Notes: generated from the letters alone by a model not told the origin. Positions 46,325 to 55,964 are shown, counted from the first letter of the stretch. The stretch is DNA of 64,000 bases from Thermaerobacillus caldiproteolyticus (GCF_013761245.1 NZ_JACDUT010000010.1:1-64000); one strand, 5' to 3'. Translations and numbers: made by a program.

Positions 46325-46795
46325 ATGAATTGGCAATTCGAGATTCGTAAGGCAACAGTTCAAGATATAGAAGGAATTGTAAGGTTGCGTTTGGAACTTT
46401 TTAAGGAATTAGGAGAAGTACGGTCTGGACAAGAGGAAACTCTTGTCCTAACAGCTACAAAAAAATATTTAGAGGAAGCACTTTCTAATAATGAGTTTAT
46501 TTCCTTTTTAGCTTTATCAAATCATAATGTTATAAGTATTAGTGGGATGGTTTTATTTAAACGCCCACCTTACTTAGCTAATTTAAAGGGACTTGAAGCT
46601 TATATACTGAATATGTATACGATTCCTCAATATCGGGGGAAAGGTTTAGCAAGAAAATTGTTAGAGCATTGTATGGAGGAATGCAAAAAAATCGGGGTAA
46701 AACGAATTTGGTTACATGCATCTGATGATGGAATACCATTATATAAAAATATGGGATTTATTTTTAAAAACAGTGAAATGGAATTATTTATTTAA
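46325..46795 (+). CDS. GNAT-family N-acetyltransferase
   Basis: The product is 156 residues from the ATG at 46325 (MNWQFEIRKATVQDIEGIVRL), a typical GNAT opening; an in-frame ATG at 46316 is equally unsupported by a ribosome binding site. The acetyl-CoA loop is visible as IPQYRGKGLARKLLEHCMEE near residue 98 (Q/RxxGxG/A motif), and the C terminus ends PLYKNMGFIFKNSEMEL. The substrate is unknown. It is not operonic with the next GNAT gene, 144 bases on, and the two are only distantly similar. Confidence 0.85.
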   Translation: MNWQFEIRKATVQDIEGIVRLRLELFKELGEVRSGQEETLVLTATKKYLEEALSNNEFISFLALSNHNVISISGMVLFKRPPYLANLKGLEAYILNMYTIPQYRGKGLARKLLEHCMEECKKIGVKRIWLHASDDGIPLYKNMGFIFKNSEMELFI

Positions 46796-46939
46796 GTAGT
46801 ACTTTTATCTTTTATAATTAGAGATAAGAAATAGTGCTTGTCTTGTTTGAATAATAGGATCAGATCAATGTAATTATTAACCAATAATGTTAGTGTGATA
46901 CTATAAAGTTTATAATGTAAAAAAAAGGGGGGAGGAATT

Positions 46940-47401
46940 ATGAAGGTTACTCAAACTACTCATTATGAGATAATTGCAAAATTAAATAAACCCGTGCACG
47001 ATCTGCATTTTGAATTGTACCCTAAATATTTTAAGGAATATAACTATGAGGCAATTAAAGAATTTTTTAAAAGTATTATTCAGAACGACAGTTTTATTTT
47101 TCTTCTGTTAGAAGATAATGGAGAAACGCTCGGTTATGCTTGGATAGAGATTAGAAAATATCCAGAAACTGCTTTTAAAAAGGCGTATAAATCTGTATAT
47201 GTTCATCAGATTAGTGTAGCAAAATCCCAAAGGAAAAAGGGATATGGTTCAAGATTAATGGAAGAGGTTTATGAAATTGCCAAAAACAACGAAATAGATG
47301 TAATTGAATTGGATTATTGGTTTGAAAATAATATTGCAAAAGACTTTTACAAAAAACATGGATTTACGAAGTACAGGGAATTTGTTTATAAAAAACTATA
47401 A
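46940..47401 (+). CDS. GNAT-family N-acetyltransferase
   Basis: The 153-residue protein has a clear GNAT core: YVHQISVAKSQRKKGYGSRL (residues 91-110, acetyl-CoA loop), IELDYWFENNIAKDFYKKHG near residue 123 and a C-terminal strand FTKYREFVYKKL. AAGGGGGGAGG lies before the ATG, a very strong site. The bulky N-terminal part with HDLHFELYPKYFKEYNYEAI resembles GNATs acting on small molecules, but the substrate is unknown. Confidence 0.85.
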   Translation: MKVTQTTHYEIIAKLNKPVHDLHFELYPKYFKEYNYEAIKEFFKSIIQNDSFIFLLLEDNGETLGYAWIEIRKYPETAFKKAYKSVYVHQISVAKSQRKKGYGSRLMEEVYEIAKNNEIDVIELDYWFENNIAKDFYKKHGFTKYREFVYKKL

Positions 47402-47539
47402 ATTCAATAATTGGTGGCATTTGTGTATATTTTGATTTTGTGCTATCGAAGCTATTGTTATATGAACCTTTAGATACTGATTGTCATTGCAATTGTTGAA
47501 TAGTGCTTTTCGATTTCGTTAACAAAAGAAAAGGATAAA

Positions 47540-47745
47540 ATGAAACACGCTCCTTTAATTGGTGGAACGGGGATGTTAAAGACGTTACGCCTTTGGCTGG
47601 TGAAACAGGAATATCACGTTTTTTGCGATTTGATATTAGATTGCAACTCGAAAATAAAGAAAGAATCGCCGATCATGTTTAAAACATGATGTACAGCTAG
47701 GATTTATTATCGAAAATGGCTATTCAAGATGGGTTACCCCATGAA
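47540..47745 (+). pseudogene. Internally deleted SDR-family gene relic
   Basis: After AAAAGG an ATG opens MKHAPLIGGTGMLKTLRLWL, the Rossmann start (GGTGML) of a small SDR family. It then collapses into stops, and only the C-terminal block HDVQLGFIIENGYSRWVT follows in another frame. The middle, including any catalytic Tyr-Lys, is gone. The same C-terminal block survives as a separate fragment at 57462-57575. I saw no function to preserve. Confidence 0.65.
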
Positions 47746-47854
47746 GAACAAGATCCGAAGCAAAAGGATTTTGAACATTCCTGTTTTATTCACAGACTAA
47801 ACCATCTATCAAATTGATTCGTTTCTCCTCGTGTTTATTTATTAGAGTGCTTTA

Positions 47855-47989
47855 GTGGGAACGGTTTACTATCATTGTTTAGCTGACGATACCAGCATTT
47901 TCACTAATGTAGGTGCAGGTGATGATTGTTTCCATTTTTCTAAATCAAATGATGGGATTAATGTAACAGGTAAGGTTGATGCTGGCTAA
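47855..47989 (+). pseudogene. Tail of an unidentified protein
   Basis: A 44-codon open piece reads VGTVYYHCLADDTSIFTNVG, then AGDDCFHFSKSNDGINVTGK and VDAG plus stop. Composition looks like real protein, but there is no usable start or site and the upstream frame is closed. I do not recognise the family. Confidence 0.35.
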
Positions 47990-48026
47990 TCCTCGTGATT
48001 TGTCTTGAAAGGAGCAAGTTTATCTT

Positions 48027-48623
48027 ATGATTAATATTAAACCTATATATTTTATTCTAGCTAGTATTTTATTTGTGATATTTCAAGCGTTTGTGATCAT
48101 AAGAAAAAAGGAGTTTAATTTTTGGAGTGTATTAGCAAAATACATTTTTTTAAACTATTGTCTATACGCTATTTTCTTACTCTTTTTCCCTATTTATATT
48201 GATCCGAGAGCAATAGATACAAGTCAAGCGGTTTCTAGTAATATTAATATTATTCCCTTCGCTTCGTTAATAGATATGGCAATATTCGATACAAAGTACG
48301 GTTATTATACATCCTTAGTCAAGAACATTATGGGGAATACTCTGCTACTTTTGCCATTGTCTTTTTACCTAACAGTAATCTGGGATAAACTTAAAACTGT
48401 TAAAACAGTATTGATTACCTCTCTTTCCATCCCGATTTTAATCGAATTGATTCAACTAATAGAAAATATTTTTCAAGGAACTGGAAGAAAAGTAGATATT
48501 GATGATGTGATACTAAATGGAGTCGGCTTTTTTATGGGATACTGGATTGCAGTTAAACTTTACTCACCAATCAAAGAAATGCTTTCACAATCGAATGTTA
48601 GTTTAAAAAAACACAATTTATAA
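48027..48623 (+). CDS. VanZ-family membrane protein
   Basis: The 198-residue protein has five membrane segments and the VanZ-like core: NINIIPFASL near residue 72, VKNIMGNTLLLLPLSFYL near residue 98, and the acidic-basic segment IELIQLIENIFQGTGRKVDI, then DDVILNGVGFFMGYW (about residues 139-173). VanZ proteins give low-level teicoplanin resistance in enterococci, but most chromosomal homologues have no known role. AAAGGAGC lies before the ATG. It stands alone; no van cluster is present. Confidence 0.8.
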   Translation: MINIKPIYFILASILFVIFQAFVIIRKKEFNFWSVLAKYIFLNYCLYAIFLLFFPIYIDPRAIDTSQAVSSNINIIPFASLIDMAIFDTKYGYYTSLVKNIMGNTLLLLPLSFYLTVIWDKLKTVKTVLITSLSIPILIELIQLIENIFQGTGRKVDIDDVILNGVGFFMGYWIAVKLYSPIKEMLSQSNVSLKKHNL

Positions 48624-48639
48624 GCAACCAGCTATGGTA

Positions 48640-48940
48640 TCGACACTCGGATCTACCAATCCATGTTGAAATGATATGCTCAATATCCGAAAAAAATCTG
48701 ATAGAACAAATCCGTTCCAACGAAACGACGCGTATAGTTTTTATTTGGCGTCGAGTAATGGGGAACGGGATGTTCCAGAAACCAACAGTAGGTGACGTTG
48801 GTTCGGATTTGTTCGATAGTTTCGCGCATCGAGCGAATCCTAAATACATTTTAAACAACATCACTGGATCCATACTTAGACATCCATGATCAGGAGAATA
48901 GAGATTTTTCACCATATCAATAAATGGCTGCATCTAGTTT
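48640..48940 (-). mobile_element. IS1182-family transposase N-terminal relic
   Basis: On the minus strand, frames read MQPFIDMVKNLYSPDHG and DPVMLFKMYLG. Then, after a shift, IRSMRETIEQIRTNV, WFLEHPVPHYSTPNKNY and RRFVGTDLFYQIFFGY follow. This is the characteristic N-terminal region of IS1182-type transposases. A frameshift and later stops kill it, and the DDE catalytic part is missing. It lies between the vanZ-like gene and a minus-strand MFS gene; no terminal repeats are evident. Confidence 0.75.
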
Positions 48941-49062
48941 TCTTACCAAGTGATCCTCTAGGACCAGATCATCCAATTTCACTGTCGTTTCGGTATAGAG
49001 CACATTATCTTGGTGTCGCTGGTCGAAGCATCGTTCTTTCCCTCCATTCGTCCTGCCTCCAT

Positions 49063-49096
49063 AATAAAACAGCTTGCCGACTTTATCGACAAGCTG
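49063..49096 (-). terminator. Minus-strand terminator between the MFS gene and the IS relic
   Basis: CAGCTTGTCGA pairs with TCGGCAAGCTG on the minus strand and TTTTATT follows. It lies downstream of the MFS gene at 49203-50435. Confidence 0.7.
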
Positions 49097-49202
49097 AAAT
49101 AAGCATAATATGTCAAACAGCTTATTTATATTTTAATAGACACAAATTATCATCTGAGGTACTACGCCGCGGCACGGCTAGTTAATGGGCTTTGTTAATT
49201 AT

Positions 49203-50435
49203 TTATTCGGCTTCAGCCGTTTTAAGCATTCGAAACATCGGGAGCATGACCAGAATGCCAATAACAAAGAATGCGGCAGAGGTCTGATAGATCGTGACTA
49301 GGGAGAATTGTTTTTTCAACAGACCAGCCAAGCTCATCGTGATGACCATCGAACCCATGAACAGAGGGGTCAATATGCCGTTAACACGTCCTACGAACGT
49401 TTCGTCGGTATTGTTCAGTATAATCGTATTAATACCGATATGGAGAGCAGGCATGAATAGACCGATGATAAACTCAGCCAGCAAAGTAAGCCAGAACATG
49501 GTAGACCAACCCATCACAAAAATTCCTACAGCCATCGCACCCATCCCCAGCATCAGTAGGATGTGCGGCGCAATCCGATTGGAGAAGACCATCGCCACAG
49601 CGCCACCGATGATCATCGCTGCCCCATGAGCTGTGAACAGCCATTGCAAGTAATCCTTTTCCAGACCAAGGCGCTCTGTTACTAGAAAGATGGCCAACGG
49701 GTGGATTAATCCAAGCCCTAATCCGGCAGCCATGAAGCCGCCTCCTAAAGTCACAAGAATCTTGCGCGACCACACATATTGAAAGCCGAGCTTTATTTCA
49801 TGCCAGATCGATGTCTCGCTTTCGTCTTTCTTTTCTATCCGGTCGGGAGGCAATAAGGTCAGTACGAGAGCAGATAATAGGAAAGCTATACCTACTATCG
49901 CCATAGAGATATAGATACCGAATTGTTGAAAGACGAAGGTGCCTAATATCGGACCGATGATCATGAAAATGGCCATCATTGTCTGGAATAATGACATACC
50001 CGCCTGCATTTGTTCTCCTGGAACGTGTACTTTGAACAACTTCATCCCCGAAGGCTGAGAGAACTGCGACAGGATCGCGGAGGCGAATGTTGCGAGGAAA
50101 ACAGCCTTCCACGTGCCAAACAGAAGCGCCATTAATATGACAAATATCGATATAGCGCTTAAGAGGTCGCACCAGATCATCGTTCGTTTTGGCCGCCAAC
50201 GGTCTGCGAACGTACCCCCAATAAAGGAAAAGATAAAAATCGGTGCAAATTCAGCCACCGATATGAGTGAGACGGCAAGCGCATCCCCATTTGTCTTCTC
50301 GGTGACAAACAATAGAATCGCAAAGTTACGTACCCAAATGCCAACCTGAATAAACAAGCCGGCTGTCATAATCGTTTGGATAAAACGATTACGTAATAGG
50401 GAAGCCATGGATGGATTCGAGTTTGTTGATGACAT
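49203..50435 (-). CDS. MFS exporter (DHA3-like)
   Basis: The 410-residue protein has 12 membrane segments, the MFS loop motif GGTFADRWRPKRTMIWCDLL (about residues 78-97) and a polar central loop (DRIEKKDESETSIWHEIKLG) between helices 6 and 7. It resembles enterobactin/macrolide-type exporters (EntS, MefA). GAGAGG lies before the ATG on the minus strand. Base composition is richer in G+C than the surroundings, which together with the flanking IS1182 relic suggests horizontal arrival. It has its own terminator. The substrate is unknown. Confidence 0.85.
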   Translation of the reverse strand: MSSTNSNPSMASLLRNRFIQTIMTAGLFIQVGIWVRNFAILLFVTEKTNGDALAVSLISVAEFAPIFIFSFIGGTFADRWRPKRTMIWCDLLSAISIFVILMALLFGTWKAVFLATFASAILSQFSQPSGMKLFKVHVPGEQMQAGMSLFQTMMAIFMIIGPILGTFVFQQFGIYISMAIVGIAFLLSALVLTLLPPDRIEKKDESETSIWHEIKLGFQYVWSRKILVTLGGGFMAAGLGLGLIHPLAIFLVTERLGLEKDYLQWLFTAHGAAMIIGGAVAMVFSNRIAPHILLMLGMGAMAVGIFVMGWSTMFWLTLLAEFIIGLFMPALHIGINTIILNNTDETFVGRVNGILTPLFMGSMVITMSLAGLLKKQFSLVTIYQTSAAFFVIGILVMLPMFRMLKTAEAE

Positions 50436-50488
50436 AAGAATGACCTCTCTATCTTATATTGATTTAATAATTGGACGTCAACTAACAT

Positions 50489-50881
50489 TTAGCTTTTTGC
50501 AAGGTTTAATTGCCATGAAACACCATATTTATCTTCCACCCAACCAAACTTTTCGCTAAATGGATAAGCGGCTAATGGCATTAGAACTTTGCCACCTTGC
50601 GATAACTGCTCAAAAACTCTATTTATTTCTTCTTCGGTATCACATGTTACAAACAGTGACATTGCAGGAGTAAAAGGGTGCTCTTGCTTGTTGCTATTAT
50701 CGATCGCCATAAACGTTTGTCCTTTTAATGTGAATGTAGCATGTAATACTGTTCCATCTTCATGACGGAAAACACTATTTATTTCTGATTGATCAAATAC
50801 AGAGGCGTAAAAATTCATTGCTTCTTCAGCCTTGCCATTGAACATGAAACACGTAGTAATTTTTTGATTTGAATTTCTCAT
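50489..50881 (-). CDS. VOC-superfamily protein (PhnB/3-demethylubiquinone methyltransferase-like)
   Basis: The 130-residue protein has one VOC domain: ITTCFMFNGKAEEAMNFYAS at the N terminus, DGTVLHATFTLKGQTFMAID near residue 42, MSLFVTCDTEEEINRVFEQL near residue 73 and GWVEDKYGVSWQL at the end. It is often annotated as a PhnB or 3-demethylubiquinone methyltransferase-like protein, but no methyltransferase motif is present and the real function is unknown. AAAGGAGC lies before the ATG on the minus strand. Confidence 0.85.
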   Translation of the reverse strand: MRNSNQKITTCFMFNGKAEEAMNFYASVFDQSEINSVFRHEDGTVLHATFTLKGQTFMAIDNSNKQEHPFTPAMSLFVTCDTEEEINRVFEQLSQGGKVLMPLAAYPFSEKFGWVEDKYGVSWQLNLAKS

Positions 50882-51122
50882 TTCAACCAGCTCCTTTTAT
50901 CGCATGTAAGAACGACATAAATTCTAGTCTCGACAAACGGGCGAATGTACGTTCCTATTACTGTATTATCTGTGATTAGAAACAGATTGTCAACTGTTAC
51001 AATTTTATCTTTTTAAATAAGAAATCCTTGTTTTTGGGACTGATTATCATAACACAAAAATATATACATATATAGAACTTACTGGAGTTCACAAATGCGA
51101 CGAAATTAGCTAAATCGATGGA

Positions 51123-51281
51123 GAATTTTTACTCACCAGCTATCTTGACCCGCAGTACTGCATGAATTGGATTACACAACATAGTGATCAAATTCCAAAC
51201 CAATCGGCAGTTTTGAATAAAACTCGTGAATGGGTACATCAACATACTTCTACCGGTTCACCTATCTCCGCATTAAATTAA
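51123..51281 (+). pseudogene. Tail of an unidentified protein
   Basis: A frame with no start reads FLLTSYLDPQYCMNWITQHS, then DQIPNQSAVLNKTREWVHQH and TSTGSPISALN plus stop. It looks like a genuine C terminus cut off from its gene. I cannot name the family. Confidence 0.4.
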
Positions 51282-51412
51282 ATTACAGACTAAATACTAG
51301 GGAGCAAAGTGGCTCCCTCACATTTTCTTACTATCTCTCCCCATTGGAAGTTAAGATATATATTACAGTAAAAAGGTCTAATGAGTATAATCGACAAGAA
51401 GGAAGTGCTTTT

Positions 51413-51679
51413 ATGTGGATCATTAAGACTCAGCATAAAAACGAGGATGGGGCAACAGTTGCACTTGAATTGGAAAGTGAAGACGGCCAATTCGATGCGA
51501 ATATCAGATGGGACGGATGTATGGAAGTTCATGTTTATTCGGTTACTGAAGAAAAGCGTGAACTGCATGATACTTTTCATACCTGTGATGTAAAGGGATT
51601 TATAGAAAAGCTACAGTCTCTAAATGGAGTGTGTACGGAGTTTTTTGGAGAAGGAAGCTATTGGGAGGCAAAAAACTAA
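51413..51679 (+). CDS. Conserved-looking small protein, unknown function
   Basis: The product is 88 residues from the ATG at 51413, which follows GAAGGAAG by 6 bases; the longer frame from 51230 overlaps the preceding relic and lacks a site. The sequence is soluble and acidic, with alternating strands (GATVALELESEDGQFDANIR, then WDGCMEVHVYSVTEEKRELH) and the tail VCTEFFGEGSYWEAKN. This suggests a small beta-rich fold. I do not recognise a named family. A good terminator follows. Confidence 0.6.
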   Translation: MWIIKTQHKNEDGATVALELESEDGQFDANIRWDGCMEVHVYSVTEEKRELHDTFHTCDVKGFIEKLQSLNGVCTEFFGEGSYWEAKN

Positions 51680-51756
51680 CGATAAATCAGACGGTAAAAA
51701 CGAACCATAACGTGTATATAGCGTCCGCTTATATTTACAGACCACTGCAAATTAAA

Positions 51757-51790
51757 AAGCGTTAGGCATGCTAACGCTTCCTTCTTTTTA
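51757..51790 (+). terminator. Terminator after the small protein gene at 51413
   Basis: AAGCGTTAG pairs with CTAACGCTT around GCATG, followed by CCTTCTTTTT. The region 51791-52144 holds no gene; it contains the second copy (51820-51844) of the short repeat seen at 43976. Confidence 0.7.
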
Positions 51791-52144
51791 CAATCCACTT
51801 ATTTAGAAATGTATACAATATAGAACTATATTCTAAATAATCAACCACATAAAAGAAATGAGGATAATAAGACTATAATTATACAAGTTAGTCTTAGGTG
51901 GTAATGCCATTAAACCAGAAAGTGTCAAATTGCCGCTTTACAAAATAATGAAAAAAATGAATAACTTACGATGAAATATTTTCAAAGAAAATTTGTTATC
52001 CATAGTTAATGGAAGGAAATAAGATTAATTTAAGTAGAAATTCATTTTTATCGTAACAGCCAAGTTCGATGCAGACGATTGATGGCTCTTAATTTTTAGC
52101 GGAATGACAAAAGTTGAAGACTCATCTTTATCGGGAGGGAAAAT

Positions 52145-53208
52145 TTGATGAAGAAATATCCTCTTATCATGATCAGCATCGTTTTTCTGCTAACTGGCTG
52201 TTTAAAGCAAGAAGAAAACAGTTCTCAAAATGAACAACAAACAAGTAACAACGTCAATATGGAAATCGTTGCCCAAGATTTAAGTGTGCCATGGGCAATC
52301 GACTGGGACGGGACATCTTTTTATATTTCAGAGCGGACTGGCTCAATTGTAAAAATTACAGGCGACAGAAAAAATAGACAGAATCTCCATTTAGAAAAGA
52401 AGCTTTCAACGGCATCTGAAGCTGGTGTATTAGGTTTTGTGCTTCATCCTGAGAAAAAGAATTATGACTTTCTTTACTATACATATGAGGATAAAAAAGG
52501 ACAATTTAATCGTGTTGTAGAAATACGAGAAGAAAATAATGAATGGTTTGAAGAAAAGGTTTTGCTTGACCAAATTCCAAGCGGAAACGTTCATCATGGT
52601 GGAAGAATAAAAATCGGACCGGACAAAAAATTGTACATCACAACTGGAGATGCTACAGAACCGATGCTTGCCCAAGACAAGACATCTCTTGGGGGAAAAT
52701 TTTGCGTATGAATCTCGACGGCACCATACCGGACGATAATCCTTATTCCAACTCCCTTGTCTATAGCTATGGACACCGCAACCCACAAGGCTTGGCATGG
52801 GATGAAGCAGGTCAGCTTTATAGCTCTGAGCACGGCTCAAGTGCACATGATGAAATTAACTTGATTAAACCGAAAGGAAATTATGGCTGGCCTTTTATTC
52901 AAGGAAATGAGAAAGAAGACGGGATGATCGCACCATTGTTCCATTCAGGAGATCATACTTGGGCGCCATCTGGAATTGCTTATCATAATGGGATTTTGTA
53001 TGTTGCACAGCTACGGGGGGAAGGTGTTTTAGCGTTCGATTTAAAAAATAAAACATATAAACAAATCGTTTCCAACGTAGGGCGCGTGCGGGATATATTC
53101 ATATTGAGAGATCATTTATTTTTTGTCACAAACAACACGGATGGAAGAGGGGTTCCATCCAATCATGATGACAAATTCATCAAAATGCCCATTCCGAAAG
53201 CTTTTTGA
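52145..53208 (+). pseudogene. Frameshifted PQQ-dependent sugar (glucose/sorbosone) dehydrogenase lipoprotein
   Basis: Frame 1 (52145-52711) has a signal peptide with lipobox LLTGC, then LSVPWAIDWDGTSFYISERT, VLGFVLHPEKKNYDFLYYTY and the catalytic-site block NVHHGGRIKIGPDKKLYITT. Frame 2 (52702-53208) continues RMNLDGTIPDDNPYSNS, YGHRNPQGLAWDEAGQLYSS, EHGSSAHDEINLIKPKGNYG and WAPSGIAYHNG. Losing one A in the AAAATTTT run near 52699 splits GGKILRMNLDG between frames. Together they make the whole aldose sugar dehydrogenase beta-propeller of about 350 residues. It is either a recent pseudogene or a sequencing error; the rest of the gene looks intact. Confidence 0.82.
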
Positions 53209-53351
53209 TGCAAAGAAATACTCATTTTTCCGGATCGATAGTCCACACTGATCGAAGTTATCGAAATCGATAGGAAATAGTCAAGGAAATAGTCATCAAG
53301 ACATAAGTCAAGGAATCGATTAACCAATATAACAGGAGGTGATCATATCAC

Positions 53352-54128
53352 ATGCAAAAACAATTATTCACGGCTTTTCTTTTAATTCTTCTATTGTTAT
53401 TAGTTTCTTGTTCATCAGAAGAAATGGTACAACGAGAAGGAAATCAAGTCAAAATGGCGACTGTTCAGAGCGAAAACATTGCTAATCAGAAAAATGTTGA
53501 TACGCAAGCAGTAGCGGAACCGAAAAAAGATACTCCACAGCAAAACACTCAATCGCAAAAAGATCACAAGGTTACTACCGCTCCTGCTGATAAAACGAAA
53601 AATCTAACAACAAAAGAAGACGCAGCCAAGTCAATTACAAAAAGCGAAGCGCAGAAACAAGAGGTAAAAGACGTTAAACAGCCACAAGAATTCAAGAGTT
53701 CGACTAATCAACATCCAGCCAATAAAAAATCATCTACCAATGAGCAGAAGCAAACGAACACAGCAATCACTTATGATCAAGTGAAAAGAACTCTCCATAA
53801 AGGCATGAGTAAAGAGGAAGTGGAAGCGTTCTTAAAGGTTACAGGAGTGAAAATCGTCAGTGCGTTGGACGAGAAAACAATGTACCGATATGATATAGCT
53901 TTTCCTGACCATTATCAGTTTACCGCAAGCTTAACGGAAGATGGAACGCAATTAGATGACGTAGACATTGATGGGGTCAAAAAATATAAAGGATCCATCG
54001 TCTTTGTGGAATATGATGAACAAGCCAATATAAAAGGATACTCTATTATCTATGTGGATGAAAAAACACAAAAAGTCCATGCCTACTATCATTACCCAAC
54101 CTTTGAAAAAACGGATATTCTAGAATAA
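53352..54128 (+). CDS. Lipoprotein with long polar linker and C-terminal SmpA/BamE-like domain
   Basis: The 258-residue protein has a signal peptide with lipobox LLLVSC (Cys20), then about 120 residues of low-complexity K/Q/T/S/E-rich linker (residues 25-140), then a folded domain starting TYDQVKRTLHKGMSKEEVEA, with a KGMSKEEV pattern reminiscent of SmpA/BamE-like domains, and ending GYSIIYVDEKTQKVHAYYHY. It is probably anchored outside the membrane, with the linker spanning the wall. AACAGGAGGTG precedes the ATG. The function is unknown. A strong terminator follows. Confidence 0.65.
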   Translation: MQKQLFTAFLLILLLLLVSCSSEEMVQREGNQVKMATVQSENIANQKNVDTQAVAEPKKDTPQQNTQSQKDHKVTTAPADKTKNLTTKEDAAKSITKSEAQKQEVKDVKQPQEFKSSTNQHPANKKSSTNEQKQTNTAITYDQVKRTLHKGMSKEEVEAFLKVTGVKIVSALDEKTMYRYDIAFPDHYQFTASLTEDGTQLDDVDIDGVKKYKGSIVFVEYDEQANIKGYSIIYVDEKTQKVHAYYHYPTFEKTDILE

Positions 54129-54129
54129 T

Positions 54130-54167
54130 CCAAAAAACGACCGGCACAATCGTTGGTCGTTTTTTGG
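54130..54167 (+). terminator. Strong terminator after the lipoprotein gene
   Basis: CCAAAAAACGACC pairs perfectly with GGTCGTTTTTTGG around a 12-base loop. Confidence 0.85.
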
Positions 54168-54233
54168 AGTGCAATCATAGCGTACCAAATTTGGATATGG
54201 ACTCCACGTCATCAACTTTCTGAGAAGGAGATC

Positions 54234-54495
54234 ATGGATTTGGAACAATGTCTAGAAAGTTACTCAAATGTTCGCCCCATCTATGAAATGGTGCAAGATG
54301 ATCACGAAGCGATTCGTCAAGCAGACTACCAATTCGTTTTTACGTTGGCTTTTCCATCAGCTTTCCGATTCAAAACAGCCGTTTTATCAATATGCTCGGC
54401 GCTTGCGCAGCGATTTGCAGGCAGTAAAACATGCTTTTCTTCTCCCATACAGTAGGGGTACTAGAAGGGTAAATAAACCGGTTGAAAACTATTAA
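54234..54495 (+). pseudogene. Possible small broken gene
   Basis: An ATG 3 bases after AAGGAG opens MDLEQCLESYSNVRPIYEMV, then QDDHEAIRQADYQFVF, which is plausible protein. A neighbouring frame carries FYQYARRLRSDLQAVKHAFL, then LPYSRGTRRVNKPVENY. One frameshift joining them would give a protein of about 85 residues. The family is unknown. Confidence 0.35.
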
Positions 54496-55179
54496 ACGAA
54501 TGATGTATGGCCGAGCTGGATTAGCTCTGTTAGAAAAACGTATTCTCTATAGGCTGTACTCATTATTTTAATAAAACAATAAAAATCCCCAATAGGATGA
54601 TAGGTAATCATTCACCAAAAGAACGTAAGAACCAATTTTAAATCGTTGTTGACAATGACAGGAGAACGAATAAAATTTAATGCTAAAATTCACAACATAT
54701 ATATCATCTATAAAAAAACAAAAAGGAAACGTAAGGGAATACCCAAACAGCGGGATATCTACAGAAAATGTAAATAATACAAGGAACTTAAATAATATAC
54801 ATTTCGTTCACCATACTTAAACGTATCTAAATGTTGAATTTCAAACGGGGTGGGGAAACAGGGAACAGTCCAAGCTATTTTTTTAAATATTGTTTTAGTG
54901 TGCTTTTATAGCTACTTTTATTTACTAGTTAAAAAGGGAAACAGACTATCTTCAGATAGCCTGTTTAATAATTTTTTATAATATTTTTTCAATCGGTTTG
55001 CTTAGCAAAGATGAGTGAAGAGCGTCTCTGTTTTTTAGAATTTTTTGAAGGTTTATTAGATGTAGATGTCGAATTCATGAGTAGGATTGAATAATTTTAG
55101 GAAGATTATTTGTGTATGTATTTAAGTTTTAAGCAATAAATGCATTTAATCATTATAAATGAACAGGAGATGACGGAAT
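54496..55179. other. AT-rich intergenic region
   Basis: No gene is supported. A hairpin at 54939-54980 (AAACAGACTATC/GATAGCCTGTTT, one mismatch, then AATAATTTTTT) looks like a terminator with no gene before it. Confidence 0.4.
54939..54980 (+). terminator. Orphan terminator-like hairpin
   Basis: AAACAGACTATC pairs with GATAGCCTGTTT with one mismatch around TTCA, followed by a T run. Confidence 0.55.
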
Positions 55180-55872
55180 TTGTCTTTAAAAAATTATGGA
55201 GTTTTAAAAGGGAAACCGGTCGACTCTATGATGGGAAGAGGACAGAATTCTCATTATCAAGTTCTTATCAAGGATGATGAGGAAGGTATTCAATATCGAA
55301 TAGCCATTAATATTAAATCTCAATCTTATCCTTCAGAAGTATTATATTTTGTTGGGGAGGATTTCCATTCAGAAGACATTACAAAGTTACCTGACTTAGA
55401 GTTTGGTTTTACTCCTATAAAAAATAATAACCCAGACATTGGGCTTGATTATATCAGAGGAAATTTATTCGATCCTGGAAAGATGATTCCTCTCCCAGCT
55501 GATGTAGAGGGACCAGATAACGATTTGAACGAAAAGATTCAATATTATATTAAGCAAGCTATTGATAAGAAGGCAATTATATACGCTTTTGGAGAGAGAT
55601 GGGGCCCAGAGCAAAATAAACCTGATAAGTATTTTGGCTTTTTACCTGGTAATGGTATACATGATATTCATATGAACCAAGGAAATGTAGGGAGATGGAA
55701 AAATGATAACGGGATATGGCAGGATGGGGGAATTCTAATACATTTTGAACAAGAGAAAAGGTGGGTAGCCATTTTTCTAGCTTTCCAATCTCAATCATGG
55801 TGTACAGATGAAAAGGGGAATGCAATCAAAACAGTAGAAGAATGTAACCATAAAAATGTGAATAATCAGTAA
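55180..55872 (+). CDS. yukJ: YukJ-like DUF2278 protein
   Basis: The 230-residue protein matches DUF2278/YukJ throughout: the opening NYGVLKGKPVDSMMGRGQNS, then HYQVLIKDDEEGIQYRIAIN, GLDYIRGNLFDPGKMIPLPA near residue 87, YAFGERWGPEQNKPDKYFGF near residue 130 and GIHDIHMNQGN near residue 154 (a metal-like HxxH spacing). It is cytoplasmic and its function is unknown, though family members occur near secreted-toxin loci. The TTG at 55180 follows AGGAGATG. The toxin-like lipoprotein pair lies just downstream on the other strand. Confidence 0.8.
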   Translation: MSLKNYGVLKGKPVDSMMGRGQNSHYQVLIKDDEEGIQYRIAINIKSQSYPSEVLYFVGEDFHSEDITKLPDLEFGFTPIKNNNPDIGLDYIRGNLFDPGKMIPLPADVEGPDNDLNEKIQYYIKQAIDKKAIIYAFGERWGPEQNKPDKYFGFLPGNGIHDIHMNQGNVGRWKNDNGIWQDGGILIHFEQEKRWVAIFLAFQSQSWCTDEKGNAIKTVEECNHKNVNNQ

Positions 55873-55964
55873 AAAAAGTTTTATACTGGACATTAACAAT
55901 AAAAAAGTGTTTACCTTAGAGTAAACAATTTGTATTTAAGGTTTGTAAAATAAGACACAATGTT

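Noticed and set aside
46325-47401. Two adjacent GNAT genes as a toxin-antitoxin (TacAT-like) locus
   Set aside because: No small RHH antitoxin gene precedes either, and they are separated by 144 bases and look unrelated.
48027-48623. VanZ-like gene as evidence of a glycopeptide resistance cluster
   Set aside because: No vanHAX, vanRS or ligase genes nearby; isolated VanZ-like proteins are common in chromosomes.
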